This document shows positions 1 to 8,695 of a stretch of DNA of 64,000 nucleotides, one piece after another (the first letter of the stretch is position 1; every line of letters begins with the position of its first letter). Origin of the DNA: Rhizosphaericola mali (GTDB lineage: Bacteria > Bacteroidota > Bacteroidia > Chitinophagales > Chitinophagaceae); the NCBI RefSeq assembly GCF_004337365.2, contig NZ_CP044016.1, positions 3,825,507-3,889,506 of the forward strand, written 5' to 3'. The notes under the pieces are model-generated. The model saw only the letters and a list, made by a program, of their open reading frames with translations, did no database searches and was not told the DNA's origin. The position numbers and the translations under genes were made by a program.

Positions 1-995
1 GTTACGTCATATTAGGTTGGATATTATTTGGACTTACGCACCCAACAGCATTGCAGGCATTTCCATTGAGTAGCATATTAATCGCCATCTATGCATGCGT
101 ATTCTTTGGTGGGATTATTCGCTCTTTTATGGGTCCCTCTTCTTTTGCATTAGTTGGCTTATTAGTTCCAAGATCTCAGTATCCCAATGCGACAAGTTGG
201 AGCAGTATGGTATGGCAATTAGGTTCTGTATTGGGACCATTGACAGCAGGAGCCATGATTGCTTGGAAAGGTGTAGAATGGGGTATGCTCGGCGTCGTAA
301 TTGTGGAAGTGCTTTTACTCATTCCAATATTATGTATTCGGAAAAAGCCCATCATAAAATCTAAAAAAGAACCCGTATTACAATCTTTATCCAAAGGTCT
401 AAAATTTGTATTCCATACGCCAGCGCTATTGGGGGCGCAATGTTTGGATATGTTTTCGGTTTTATTTGGCGGAGCTGTTGCCTTGTTGCCCGTTTATCAA
501 AAGGAAATTTTGCATGTAAACGAAACAGGATTTGGGATATTAAGAGCAGCACCCGGCATCGGTGCTTTAATCTCCTTAGGCATTTTGGCATTTTTCCCTT
601 TGAAAAAAAATCCAGGCAAAAAATTATTTATAGCAGTATTTGGATTTGGATTATCGATTATCATTTTTGGTATTTCGCGTAATTTCCTTTTATCCTTTTC
701 CATGTTGGTTTTTTCTGGGATATTTGATGCCATTAGTGTGGTAATTCGTGGTACCATCTTACAATTGGTTACGCCGGATGATATGCGTGGACGTGTTTCT
801 GCGGTAAATACCATGTTTATCAGTTCTTCCAATGAATTAGGTGATTTTGAAAGCGGTGTAATGGCACATTGGTTGGGAACCGTAACAGCAGTTGTCGTCG
901 GAGGATGTTTGACTTTATCAGTGGTTATTTCTACATTTTTCATGGCAAAGCCTTTGAGAGATTTTAGTTTTGATGATGATAAGCAAAAAAAATAA
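1..995 (+). CDS. MFS transporter, MFS_3/EntS-like (5' end outside window)
   Basis: C-terminal part of a major facilitator superfamily transporter, probably of the MFS_3 (enterobactin-exporter-like) group that pumps small molecules out through the inner membrane. The reading frame is open from base 3, so the gene enters from the left edge; a TTG at 51 is only an internal codon. Hydrophobic segments alternate with a short basic cytoplasmic loop (RKKPIIKSKKEP), as expected between the two six-helix halves. The segment RGRVSAVNTMF near the C-terminus and the motif SMVWQLGSVLGPLTAG are typical of the family. The substrate cannot be told. The stop is 42 bases before the TonB receptor gene, so cotranscription is possible. 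Confidence 0.85.
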   Translation, partial: YVILGWILFGLTHPTALQAFPLSSILIAIYACVFFGGIIRSFMGPSSFALVGLLVPRSQYPNATSWSSMVWQLGSVLGPLTAGAMIAWKGVEWGMLGVVIVEVLLLIPILCIRKKPIIKSKKEPVLQSLSKGLKFVFHTPALLGAQCLDMFSVLFGGAVALLPVYQKEILHVNETGFGILRAAPGIGALISLGILAFFPLKKNPGKKLFIAVFGFGLSIIIFGISRNFLLSFSMLVFSGIFDAISVVIRGTILQLVTPDDMRGRVSAVNTMFISSSNELGDFESGVMAHWLGTVTAVVVGGCLTLSVVISTFFMAKPLRDFSFDDDKQKK

Positions 996-1037
996 AGCAT
1001 GAAATAATCTTCCACTATTTTATTCGTTATATATGCA

Positions 1038-3605
1038 ATGCTGCGTAACGTAATTAATACAAGGTCAATTTTTCCAAATCAATATGCTCATTGTAAAAAA
1101 TTGACCTTTATTTATCGACAGGTCGTCTTCGTATTTGCCCTTATTTGTTTGTCTACTCATTTATCTGCGCAAAATAATATTGCGACAGTTGAAGGTCGTA
1201 TAATAGATAAAAGTGGTAATCCCATACCGCATGCCACCATTAGCCGCTCTGGCAATCATGGTAGCACAGAAGCAAATGACTCTGGTTATTTCAAATTGGA
1301 AATTCCATCTGGCATCATGATTACCTTGAGTTATGATGCTTTGAATTACAGAAAAGAAAGACATAATTATTTACTCAATCGTGGCCAAACGCGCGCAGTG
1401 GTCATTTCTCTAAATTCTCAAGTAAAGCGATTGCGTGACGTAAAAGTTACGGATAAAAAAAATGGACGTGACGCAGCGATTATCACCTTAGATCCCAACA
1501 AAGCAAAGTTCAATCCGAGTCCTATTGGCGGAGTGGAAGGCTTGATTAAAACCATTGTCGGAAGCAATAATGAAATGACCTCGCAATACAATGTGCGTGG
1601 CGGTAATTATGACGAAAATCTTATTTATGTAAATGGATTTGAAATATATAAACCATTTCTTGTGCAAAATGCGCAATCTGAAGGGCTAAGTTTCATCAAT
1701 GCGGATATGGTCGAAAATATCAAATTTAGCAACGGTGGTTTTCAGGCGAAATATGGGGACAAAATGAGTTCGGTTTTGGATGTAACGTATAAAAAACCTA
1801 CCGAAAATGGAGGCTCGGCGTATGTCGGTTTACTCGAACAAGGATTGCATCTGGAAGGAATTAGTAAAAATAAAAAGTTTACCTATTTAATTGGCGGAAG
1901 AAATCGTACCAACCAGAATCTAGTCAAAAGCCAAGCGACGCAAGGAAGTTATTTACCTAGTTCTTCGGATATACAAGGTTATTTTACGTACGACGCTGGC
2001 AAAAATTGGCAAATTGATTTATTGGGAAATTATTCCAAAACGAAATTTACTTTTTATCCGCAAAGTTTGCAATTGGCGACAGCGGTCATTTCACCGTTAT
2101 ATACGTCGGAAATCAACGCCAATTTTGCATTTGAAGGAAGTGAAAAAGATAAATATTCCACTAATTTCGTTGGATTGACCGCTTCCAAAAAAGTCAACAA
2201 TCATCTTAATTTGAAATGGTCTTTATCACATTACGGAGATCGAGAAACGCAAAATTCGGATATTACGAGTGTGTATAGTTTGAGTTCTTCGGACAATGCG
2301 TATAATCAAGATGCGGCTGACGTAATTGGAAGCGGTACGAATATTAATTATTCCAGAAATAATTTGAAAATAGATGTATGGACGGCTCAACACAATGGTT
2401 CGTACAAAAAAGGAAATCATTATTGGCAATGGGGTGCATTGATTGAAAGACAAAAAGTAAATAGTTATTTGAATCAATGGACCTATTTGGATTCTGCTGG
2501 CTATTCTTTACCCAATAATACCAGTGGCAATTTTCAGTTAAATGATGCCATGTATGGTGATCAATCTTTTGTATTGACGCGCACTTCGGGTTTTATTCAA
2601 GATAATATTCAATGGGGCGACTCTTCGTCTTTTTTGATACAACCTGGAGTACGTTACAATTACAATGATCTCAATAAACAATTTCTTATTTCCCCAAGAG
2701 TAACATTTTCCTACCAACCCAAAAATTGGAAAAGAGATGTCAATTTTCATGGATCAGTTGGGATGTACAACCAGCCGCCATTTTATCGGGAAATGTTGCG
2801 ATATGACGGCAGCCTCAATAAAAATCTAAAAGCGCAAAAAAGTATTCAAGGAACCTTGGGCATGGATTATCAATTTCACATGATGAGCCGCCCAGCCAAA
2901 TGGACAACGGAAGCATATTACAAAAGTATGACCGACGTTGATATATATGATATTGATAATGTGCGTATTCGTTATTATGGAAATAACAATGCGAAGGCTT
3001 ACGCTTATGGTTTGGAAACGCGCCTATTTGGAGAATTGGTCAAAGATGCAGAAAGTTGGATCTCTATCGGTTATATGCGTACGATGGAAAAAATCAACGG
3101 ACTAACCAACACAACCTATCAAAATGCAGAAGGTCAAACGATCAATTCACAAACCCAAGACAAACAAATTACGGATAGCACAGTCTCTAATGCAGGTTGG
3201 TTTCGCCGTCCTACAGATAGAAGAATTACTTTAGGAATGTTTTTCCAAGACTATTTAACAACTAACAAAAATGCGAAAGTTTATTTGAATACGATTTACG
3301 GTTCTAATCTTCCGTATAACGTTCCTGGCAGTACGAAATATAGAAATTCATTGGAAATTGATCCATATTTCAGAGTGGACATTGGATTTAGCACCTTATT
3401 AGTCGATGGGAGCAAACCACATAAAAGCCATTCTCCATTTAGAACTTTTAAGCATATTTGGGGTACGGTCGAAGTGTTCAATTTGATCGATCGTTCCAAT
3501 ACAATTAGTTATACTTTGATAAAAGATTATTCAAATAATTTATATCCATTACCCAATCGCCTAACGCCAAGACTTTTGAATTTTAAGATTATTGCGGAGT
3601 GGTAG
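1038..3605 (+). CDS. TonB-dependent receptor with carboxypeptidase-regulatory-like N-terminus
   Basis: Outer-membrane active transporter of 855 residues. After a long N-terminal leader whose hydrophobic core ends in LSAQ (about residue 45) comes a carboxypeptidase-regulatory-like beta-sandwich (about 48-135, starting VEGRIIDKSGNPIPHATI), then a plug domain (about 150-250, with YNVRGGNYDENLIYVNG), then a beta-barrel rich in aromatic strands to the C-terminus. This is the CarboxypepD_reg/Plug order of Bacteroidota receptors, though no SusD partner lies next to it, so it is not a classical SusCD pair. The ATG at 1038 gives an unusually long leader; no better in-frame ATG precedes the hydrophobic core. 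Substrate unknown; the neighbouring exporter gene hints at small-molecule traffic, but that is inference. Confidence 0.9.
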   Translation: MLRNVINTRSIFPNQYAHCKKLTFIYRQVVFVFALICLSTHLSAQNNIATVEGRIIDKSGNPIPHATISRSGNHGSTEANDSGYFKLEIPSGIMITLSYDALNYRKERHNYLLNRGQTRAVVISLNSQVKRLRDVKVTDKKNGRDAAIITLDPNKAKFNPSPIGGVEGLIKTIVGSNNEMTSQYNVRGGNYDENLIYVNGFEIYKPFLVQNAQSEGLSFINADMVENIKFSNGGFQAKYGDKMSSVLDVTYKKPTENGGSAYVGLLEQGLHLEGISKNKKFTYLIGGRNRTNQNLVKSQATQGSYLPSSSDIQGYFTYDAGKNWQIDLLGNYSKTKFTFYPQSLQLATAVISPLYTSEINANFAFEGSEKDKYSTNFVGLTASKKVNNHLNLKWSLSHYGDRETQNSDITSVYSLSSSDNAYNQDAADVIGSGTNINYSRNNLKIDVWTAQHNGSYKKGNHYWQWGALIERQKVNSYLNQWTYLDSAGYSLPNNTSGNFQLNDAMYGDQSFVLTRTSGFIQDNIQWGDSSSFLIQPGVRYNYNDLNKQFLISPRVTFSYQPKNWKRDVNFHGSVGMYNQPPFYREMLRYDGSLNKNLKAQKSIQGTLGMDYQFHMMSRPAKWTTEAYYKSMTDVDIYDIDNVRIRYYGNNNAKAYAYGLETRLFGELVKDAESWISIGYMRTMEKINGLTNTTYQNAEGQTINSQTQDKQITDSTVSNAGWFRRPTDRRITLGMFFQDYLTTNKNAKVYLNTIYGSNLPYNVPGSTKYRNSLEIDPYFRVDIGFSTLLVDGSKPHKSHSPFRTFKHIWGTVEVFNLIDRSNTISYTLIKDYSNNLYPLPNRLTPRLLNFKIIAEW

Positions 3606-3654
3606 GAAATTTTATTAATTCACAAACTTTAACCAAGCTATAAATAATTTTCTT

Positions 3655-4734
3655 ATGAAAAAATTTGACATCTATATATTATTTATCGTTACCTTATGTT
3701 TATATGCATGTAAAAAGGATAATCCAAATTCTCAAATATTTGATTCAATAGCATTTGTCGGCAGCAACGACACCAAGTTATATGCTGTAGATCTGCAAAC
3801 GGGCAAAACAAAATGGGAATTTAAAACTGGGATGGGGATATTTTCTAATCCTCAGATATATGAAGGAATGGTGTATTGCGCTAGCGGAGATTCTAAAATA
3901 TATTCAATTGATATCAACACTGGAGAAGCAAAATGGGAATTTAAAACAGGAAATGGGATTTCATCTAACTTCACGATTCAAGATGGGATAATATATACAG
4001 GGAGTTATGACACTTATGTATACGCAATTGATGCCAAATCTGGAAATTTGAAATGGAAATTTAAAACTGACAGTTACATTCAATCATCTCCAGAAATAAA
4101 AGATAGTATTTTAAATATTGGAAGTACAGATAATGTGATTTATGCTTTAAATATCTCTAATGGACTACCAAAGTGGGAATTAAACATTGGAAGTCCGATA
4201 ATGTCCTCACCTGTAATTTCAAATGGAATCTTATATATTGCAGGAGGTCGAGATAAAAAACTTTATGCAATCGATATCACAGCAGGAGAGAAAAAATGGG
4301 AATTTGTTACAAATGGCGAAACCTTATCAGATCCTAAAGTTTTTGAAGGAACGGTATACATAGGAAGTAGAGATCAAAACATGTATGCAATAAATACTTC
4401 AAATGGCACTCTCAAGTGGTCATTCAAAACAAATGGAGAGATCATATCTTCTCCATTTATTAAAAACAATGTTATTTACTTTGGTAATATAAATTATAGT
4501 TTTTTTGCAATCAATGTGGATGATGGACACAAACAATGGGAACTTTCAACGAATGGTCTTGTCGGCAATCCAATAGCTACAGATAATTTTATATATGCCG
4601 GATCTTCGGATGATTGTTTGTATTCATTTGATATTTCTACAGGTCAACCAAATAAAAAGTTTACCTCATTTGGTCTAATATATACAGCACCTGCAATATT
4701 GAAAAGTGATGGATCTTTTGTAAATGCTGAATAA
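3655..4734 (+). CDS. PQQ-like beta-propeller lipoprotein
   Basis: Predicted lipoprotein of 359 residues: the N-terminus has a hydrophobic core and a lipobox LYAC, with the lipidated Cys at residue 19. The rest is about eight tandem blades of roughly 40 residues, each with a version of YAID-x-x-(S/T)G-x-x-KWEFKT, the hallmark of PQQ-enzyme-like propellers such as BamB. The blades lack any attached dehydrogenase domain, so a scaffold or binding role is more likely than catalysis. It could be a BamB-like outer-membrane-assembly factor, but such propellers are widespread and the context does not decide. It starts 49 bases after the TonB receptor and may be cotranscribed. Confidence 0.85.
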   Translation: MKKFDIYILFIVTLCLYACKKDNPNSQIFDSIAFVGSNDTKLYAVDLQTGKTKWEFKTGMGIFSNPQIYEGMVYCASGDSKIYSIDINTGEAKWEFKTGNGISSNFTIQDGIIYTGSYDTYVYAIDAKSGNLKWKFKTDSYIQSSPEIKDSILNIGSTDNVIYALNISNGLPKWELNIGSPIMSSPVISNGILYIAGGRDKKLYAIDITAGEKKWEFVTNGETLSDPKVFEGTVYIGSRDQNMYAINTSNGTLKWSFKTNGEIISSPFIKNNVIYFGNINYSFFAINVDDGHKQWELSTNGLVGNPIATDNFIYAGSSDDCLYSFDISTGQPNKKFTSFGLIYTAPAILKSDGSFVNAE

Positions 4735-4805
4735 TTATAATAAAATTTAGTAAATAATCATGCCTCGATAATCTTTATCTTCGCCGTAAAATCGATTCTT
4801 ATTTA

Positions 4806-5735
4806 GTGCAGGCAACAATATACAAATCAACAGGTAGCTGGTATCAAGCGAAAGCGGAAAACCAAACTTTTTACAACACAAGAATAAAAGGTAAATTCAA
4901 AATCAATGGTATTACATCCACCAATCCTGTTGCGGTGGGCGACTTGGTAGAAATTGATATTGAAGATGAGGAACAAAAAACCGCTATCGTCACTAAAATT
5001 TTGGATCGACAAAATTATATCGTCCGCTCCTCTCCGCATAACCGCAATCAACGCCATATCGTTGCATCTAATTTAGATCAAGTTTTCCTATTTGCAAGTT
5101 TACGTGATCCCAAAACATCTTTAGGATTTATCGATCGTTTTTTGGTTTCCGCGGAAGCATGGCATGTGAAATGTTCTTTGATTTTCAACAAGACGGATTT
5201 GTATACAGAGCATGATTGGAAAATATTGGAACAAATAAAAGTCGTGTATCAACCACTTGGTTATGAAGTATTTGAATTGAGTTTAGAGGCTGATAAAGGT
5301 TTGGATAAATTGAAAAATGCGTTTCAAGGAAAAACAACTTTAGTCAGTGGACAAAGTGGAGTCGGCAAATCAACTTTTATCAATGCCATTTTACCTGAAG
5401 AAAATATTCGTACACAAGAAGTGAGCGACTGGAGTGGCAAAGGAATGCATACAACGACATTTGCACAGATGTATGACATCAACGCCGAAAGCAGGTTGAT
5501 CGACACGCCTGGTATACGCGAATTTGGGATTACGAATGATATTTCATCTCAAGAATTGTCTCACTATTTCCCTGAAATGCGTGAGCGTTTACAAGATTGT
5601 AAATTCAATAATTGTTTGCATATAAACGAACCCGGTTGTGCTATTAAAGATGCTGTTGAAAATAGCGAAATCGCCCTGGATCGCTATCTCAGCTATTGTA
5701 ATATATTGGAAACTTTGCCTAAAAATACTTATTGA
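4806..5735 (+). CDS. rsgA: Ribosome small-subunit-dependent GTPase A
   Basis: Circularly permuted GTPase that helps the late maturation of the 30S ribosomal subunit. An N-terminal OB fold (about 1-70) is followed by the G motifs in permuted order: NKTD at 128-131 (G4), GQSGVGKST at 182-190 (G1) and DTPG at 233-236 (G3). The C-terminal zinc site is intact: C265, C270, H272 and C278. Length (309) is normal. The start is a GTG; there is no suitable ATG upstream in frame. The 3' end overlaps the convergent scpA gene by 7 bases. Confidence 0.97.
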   Translation: MQATIYKSTGSWYQAKAENQTFYNTRIKGKFKINGITSTNPVAVGDLVEIDIEDEEQKTAIVTKILDRQNYIVRSSPHNRNQRHIVASNLDQVFLFASLRDPKTSLGFIDRFLVSAEAWHVKCSLIFNKTDLYTEHDWKILEQIKVVYQPLGYEVFELSLEADKGLDKLKNAFQGKTTLVSGQSGVGKSTFINAILPEENIRTQEVSDWSGKGMHTTTFAQMYDINAESRLIDTPGIREFGITNDISSQELSHYFPEMRERLQDCKFNNCLHINEPGCAIKDAVENSEIALDRYLSYCNILETLPKNTY

Positions 5736-6556
5736 TTAATTTCTGGCGCTATTGCCTCATCTTGAGACAATGTACCTTCTGGAATAGGTGCATCCGCCAA
5801 TTCTTCGTCGCGATTATCATTCCATTCAATAATGAAATTGTTTCGTCCGTCACCTACCAAAACCGTCATATAGCGCATCTGAGCTAATTCCAATAAAGAT
5901 AGAAAGAGAAAAAGTGCGTGAATGCGAGATTCACAATTTTGGAATATTTTATCAAATGGAACCGTATGTGTAGATTGGATTTCTGTCATTAAATATTCCC
6001 GGCTGCCATCCATCGTATAGTTGTATTTGATAACGGTATGAACAGGCTTATTACTTTTTTCCTGTAATCTTTCCATGACCTTTTCAAAGGTCTTCATCAG
6101 GCGAAACAATGTCAAAGTTTGAATCTCCGTGCCTTCGGATGCTTGCTCACCGATGCCCAAAAGTTCTTTTTGGACGTTACCACGTTTTTGCATCAATAAT
6201 CGCTCAGCTTCTTTTTCAGCTAATTCGATGGATGCTTGTTTATATTTTTTATATTCCAATAATTTTTCCACCAATTCTTGTCTCGGATCCACTTCATTTC
6301 CTTGATCATCCAATTCTTTTCTAGGCAAAAGCATTTTGGCTTTGATACGCATCAAAGTCGCAATAAACAAAATAAATTCGCTACTCAACTCAATATTTAA
6401 GCGCTCTTGATCATGCACATAAGCCAAAAAATCAGATGTAATCTTTGTAATTGGAATATTATAAATATCCAATTCATCTCTTTCGATAAAGAAAAGCAAC
6501 AGATCAAAAGGGCCTTCAAACTGAGGCAGCTTTATTTGGTAATTATTATTGTTCAA
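5729..6556 (-). CDS. scpA: Segregation and condensation protein A (kleisin)
   Basis: Kleisin subunit of the SMC-ScpAB condensin complex, which compacts and segregates the chromosome. The start, with LPQFEGPFDLLLFFIERDELDIYNIPI, split here as LPQFEGPFDLLLFF and ERDELDIYNIPI, is the conserved N-terminal SMC-neck-binding region. The middle (about 90-150) is a charged helical linker and the C-terminus (about 200-250) is the winged-helix part that binds the SMC head. ScpB is not in this window. A terminator-like hairpin separates the gene from mscL upstream on the same strand, so scpA probably has its own promoter. The 3' end overlaps rsgA tail to tail. Confidence 0.93.
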   Translation of the reverse strand: MNNNNYQIKLPQFEGPFDLLLFFIERDELDIYNIPITKITSDFLAYVHDQERLNIELSSEFILFIATLMRIKAKMLLPRKELDDQGNEVDPRQELVEKLLEYKKYKQASIELAEKEAERLLMQKRGNVQKELLGIGEQASEGTEIQTLTLFRLMKTFEKVMERLQEKSNKPVHTVIKYNYTMDGSREYLMTEIQSTHTVPFDKIFQNCESRIHALFLFLSLLELAQMRYMTVLVGDGRNNFIIEWNDNRDEELADAPIPEGTLSQDEAIAPEINQ

Positions 6557-6567
6557 CTACTGAATTT

Positions 6568-6604
6568 AAAAAAATAAAAAAGACCCGAATCTACTTCGGG
6601 TCTT
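6568..6604 (-). terminator. Rho-independent terminator of mscL
   Basis: A perfect 9-bp stem (6581-6589 with 6595-6603, arm AGACCCGAA) and a 5-base loop is followed, on the minus strand, by a T-rich run. It lies just after the mscL stop and before the scpA start, so it should end mscL transcripts. Confidence 0.85.
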
Positions 6605-6632
6605 ACAAAAATATATTATTCGAGGGAAAATA

Positions 6633-7016
6633 TTATTTTTTCAAAGAATCACGGATTTCCATCAATAATTTGTCTGTAGAACTTGGTTCTGCTGGTGCAG
6701 CAGGAGCTTCAACTTCTTTCTTTTTCAAAGAATTAATTCCTTTGATAACAATGAATAAAGCTAATGCAATGATAAAGAATGAAATGACATTAGACAAAAA
6801 ACTACCATACTTGATCGCCGTACCCGGAATTACAAGTTCTGATAGATTTTGCAAATTAGCTTTTTTCAATGCTGGAGTCAATATGCCTGGTGTGATAATA
6901 TCATCTACCAATGATGTTACTATTTTTCCAAATGCACCACCGATAACAACGGCAACGGCTAAATCAACTACATTTCCTTTGATGGCAAAATCTTTAAATT
7001 CTTTTACGAATCCCAT
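6633..7016 (-). CDS. mscL: Large-conductance mechanosensitive channel
   Basis: Homopentameric inner-membrane channel that opens under membrane tension to release solutes during hypo-osmotic shock. The 127 residues show the family's amphipathic N-terminus ([20 protein letters not shown]), a first transmembrane pore helix with [14 protein letters not shown], a periplasmic loop, a second helix (about 72-92) and a charged cytoplasmic C-terminal helix. Length is normal. A TATCTTTG box, matching the Bacteroidota -7 consensus TAnnTTTG, lies upstream on the minus strand near 7053-7060. The gene is probably monocistronic, with a terminator directly downstream. Confidence 0.97.
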   Translation of the reverse strand: MGFVKEFKDFAIKGNVVDLAVAVVIGGAFGKIVTSLVDDIITPGILTPALKKANLQNLSELVIPGTAIKYGSFLSNVISFFIIALALFIVIKGINSLKKKEVEAPAAPAEPSSTDKLLMEIRDSLKK

Positions 7017-7071
7017 AGTTTTTACTGTTTTAGTGATTAATAGGTATTTTTAGCAAAGATAAAAGAATGTG

Positions 7072-7206
7072 TTAATCTTCCATATTTTTAATTCCCGGAT
7101 ATTGCATATCTAGTTTTTTTAATGTTTCTAGCACTGTAGAAGCTACGATATACTCTTTGTACCAATTTTTATCGGCAGGAACAACCGTCCAAGGAAATAG
7201 ATAGTA
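7072..7206 (-). pseudogene. Remnant: C-terminal end of a polyphosphate kinase 2 family gene
   Basis: Reading the minus strand from about 7206 to a TAA at 7072-7074 gives about 45 residues that include FPWTVVPADKNWYKEY, then IVASTVLETLKKLD and QYPGIKN. This matches the C-terminal end of PPK2-family polyphosphate:nucleotide phosphotransferases (the APW-x-VVPAD-K-WY block and the following helix). Upstream in the same frame there is a stop codon, and the next gene begins at once, so the catalytic core with its Walker motifs is missing. The piece is a remnant left by deletion or replacement. It has no start codon and should not be functional. Confidence 0.75.
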
Positions 7207-7236
7207 TTATCCATACTTACTTGGAACTAAAGCCGT

Positions 7237-7812
7237 CTATAATTTTCCGATAGAATTACTAATTAACAAATTGGCATTGGCAATGAAATTTCTAGTTTTA
7301 TCATTTGCCAAATTAATAATCATCTTATCCGTATTGAAAGTCCTAAGAATCACTTTACTAATCCCATTTTCAAAATTGCCGCTTATTAATAATAAATTTT
7401 TAAATCGAGATTCTTCGTAATGCAAAGAAGATTTCGGCTCTGGATCTCTACCAATACCTAAATATTTATTGATTTTTGAAGGTATTATTTTACCACTATT
7501 GTCAAATACTTTGACTGAATCTATTGTATACTTAGATATCACATTATTATTAAAAAAAGAAATACATAAAAACATTGACGTATCGTAAGCCATCATACTT
7601 ACATTGACGGCTTTTATATCTCCGAAGTTTTCCGATGATGATATAGGCGCATTTATCAACTCTACATTATTCAATGGAATTTTTAATTCTGTTGTCCCAA
7701 TCGCCCTTGTTGATGGGTTTTTATGACTCATTTCATCAAACTTGATTTTTTGACCAACAACTGATTTATTCGCAAATACGAAAAATATGCAAAAACAAAT
7801 GACACACCTCAT
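7237..7812 (-). CDS. Exported protein of unknown function
   Basis: 191-residue protein that I do not recognise. The first 21 residues form a signal peptide (hydrophobic core ICFCIFFVFA, cleavage expected after SVVGQ), so it should enter the periplasm or outer membrane. The mature part is mixed, with many short beta-strand-like stretches (for example NVSMMAYDTSMFLCISFF) and no cysteine or catalytic pattern that I can name. It lies directly against the PPK2 remnant, which suggests that this locus has been rearranged. It is more AT-rich in appearance than its housekeeping neighbours. Confidence 0.6.
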   Translation of the reverse strand: MRCVICFCIFFVFANKSVVGQKIKFDEMSHKNPSTRAIGTTELKIPLNNVELINAPISSSENFGDIKAVNVSMMAYDTSMFLCISFFNNNVISKYTIDSVKVFDNSGKIIPSKINKYLGIGRDPEPKSSLHYEESRFKNLLLISGNFENGISKVILRTFNTDKMIINLANDKTRNFIANANLLISNSIGKL

Positions 7813-7849
7813 AAAACGTAGTTTTGGTTGAAAAATATTCTAAAATTAC

Positions 7850-7887
7850 TAAAAAAAATGCTACCAAATCGAGATTTGATAGCATTT
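7850..7887 (-). terminator. Rho-independent terminator of frr
   Basis: Arms ATGCTACCAAATC (7858-7870) and GATTTGATAGCAT (7873-7885) pair with one mismatch that becomes a G-U pair in the minus-strand RNA; the RNA then runs into eight U. It sits 22 bases past the frr stop. Confidence 0.8.
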
Positions 7888-7908
7888 CTAATTATAGAAT
7901 TACAGTAA

Positions 7909-8472
7909 TTAAACTGTCATCATTTCTTTTTCTTTTACGGCTAGACGTTTTTCAACATTGGCAATATAGCGATCGGTAAGATCTTGCACTTTCTTTTCGA
8001 TATCTTTTGCAACGTCTTCGCTCAAGCCATCTTTTTGCATTTTTTTGATATCATCCATTGTATCTCTACGAGCATTTCTGATAGTTACTTTAGCTTGTTC
8101 GCCCTCAGAAGATGCTTTTTTGAATAATTCCTTTCTTCTTTCCTCCGTCAATGGAGGTAAAAATAAACGAATCTGCACACCATCATTTTGTGGGGTGATG
8201 CCGATATTAGCAGCCATAATACCTCTCTCAATTACAGCAAGCATATTTTTTTCCCAAGGTTGTATACTGATTGTACGAACATCCAAAATGCTGATATTGG
8301 CAACTTGACTGATCGGTGTAGGAGCGCCATAATATTCGATGGAAACGCCATCCAAAATTGTAGGCGTAGCTTTTCCAGCTCTGATTCTATTCATTTCCAC
8401 TTCCAAATGGTCCATCCCTTTTTGCATCGATGCTTCTGCTTCCATCAAAAGCATTTCTAATTCTTCGTTCAT
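7909..8472 (-). CDS. frr: Ribosome recycling factor
   Basis: Cytoplasmic factor that, together with EF-G, splits post-termination ribosomes. The 187 residues (family about 185) begin with the helix that precedes the conserved MNRIRAGKATPTIL block (about 26-39), followed by YYGAPTPISQVANISI in the beta domain and the C-terminal long helix with KVTIRNARRD near 130. No start ambiguity of note. In many bacteria frr follows pyrH and tsf; here those genes are not adjacent. A TAGCTTTG box on the minus strand at 8544-8551 could be the -7 element, but I see no matching -33 element. Confidence 0.97.
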   Translation of the reverse strand: MNEELEMLLMEAEASMQKGMDHLEVEMNRIRAGKATPTILDGVSIEYYGAPTPISQVANISILDVRTISIQPWEKNMLAVIERGIMAANIGITPQNDGVQIRLFLPPLTEERRKELFKKASSEGEQAKVTIRNARRDTMDDIKKMQKDGLSEDVAKDIEKKVQDLTDRYIANVEKRLAVKEKEMMTV

Positions 8473-8695
8473 GTTTCTATTTGGTTAAAAGTCTATATTG
8501 GCTTTTTTACTCAAAAATCCTTATTGAAATTGATTTTCTGTGCCAAAGCTACAGCAATTTCATTATTTTATGCTTAAATTGACAATTCGCAGCATCCAAA
8601 AGTATAAAAAAGAAAATACTTTTCGTAAGTTTGTTGCGCTCGTAATCACATAGAGTCGTTAGGAGCAATTCAATATTTATAAAAATTTATCACAG
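8473..8695. other. Divergent intergenic region, frr / transketolase half
   Basis: 223 bases without a gene between two divergently transcribed genes. It should hold both promoters. I find a possible -7 box for frr (8544-8551) but no clear operator, riboswitch or tRNA. Confidence 0.5.

Noticed and set aside
497-1015. 172-codon open frame on the minus strand within the MFS gene
   Set aside because: It is antisense to a clear transporter gene and has no recognisable domain.
3655-4734. PQQ propeller as a quinoprotein dehydrogenase
   Set aside because: It has only propeller blades and a lipobox, with none of the residues or extra domains of the dehydrogenases.
7237-7812. The exported protein as the N-terminal part of the PPK2 remnant by frameshift
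   Set aside because: It has a signal peptide and beta-type sequence, with no Walker A or other PPK2 motif.
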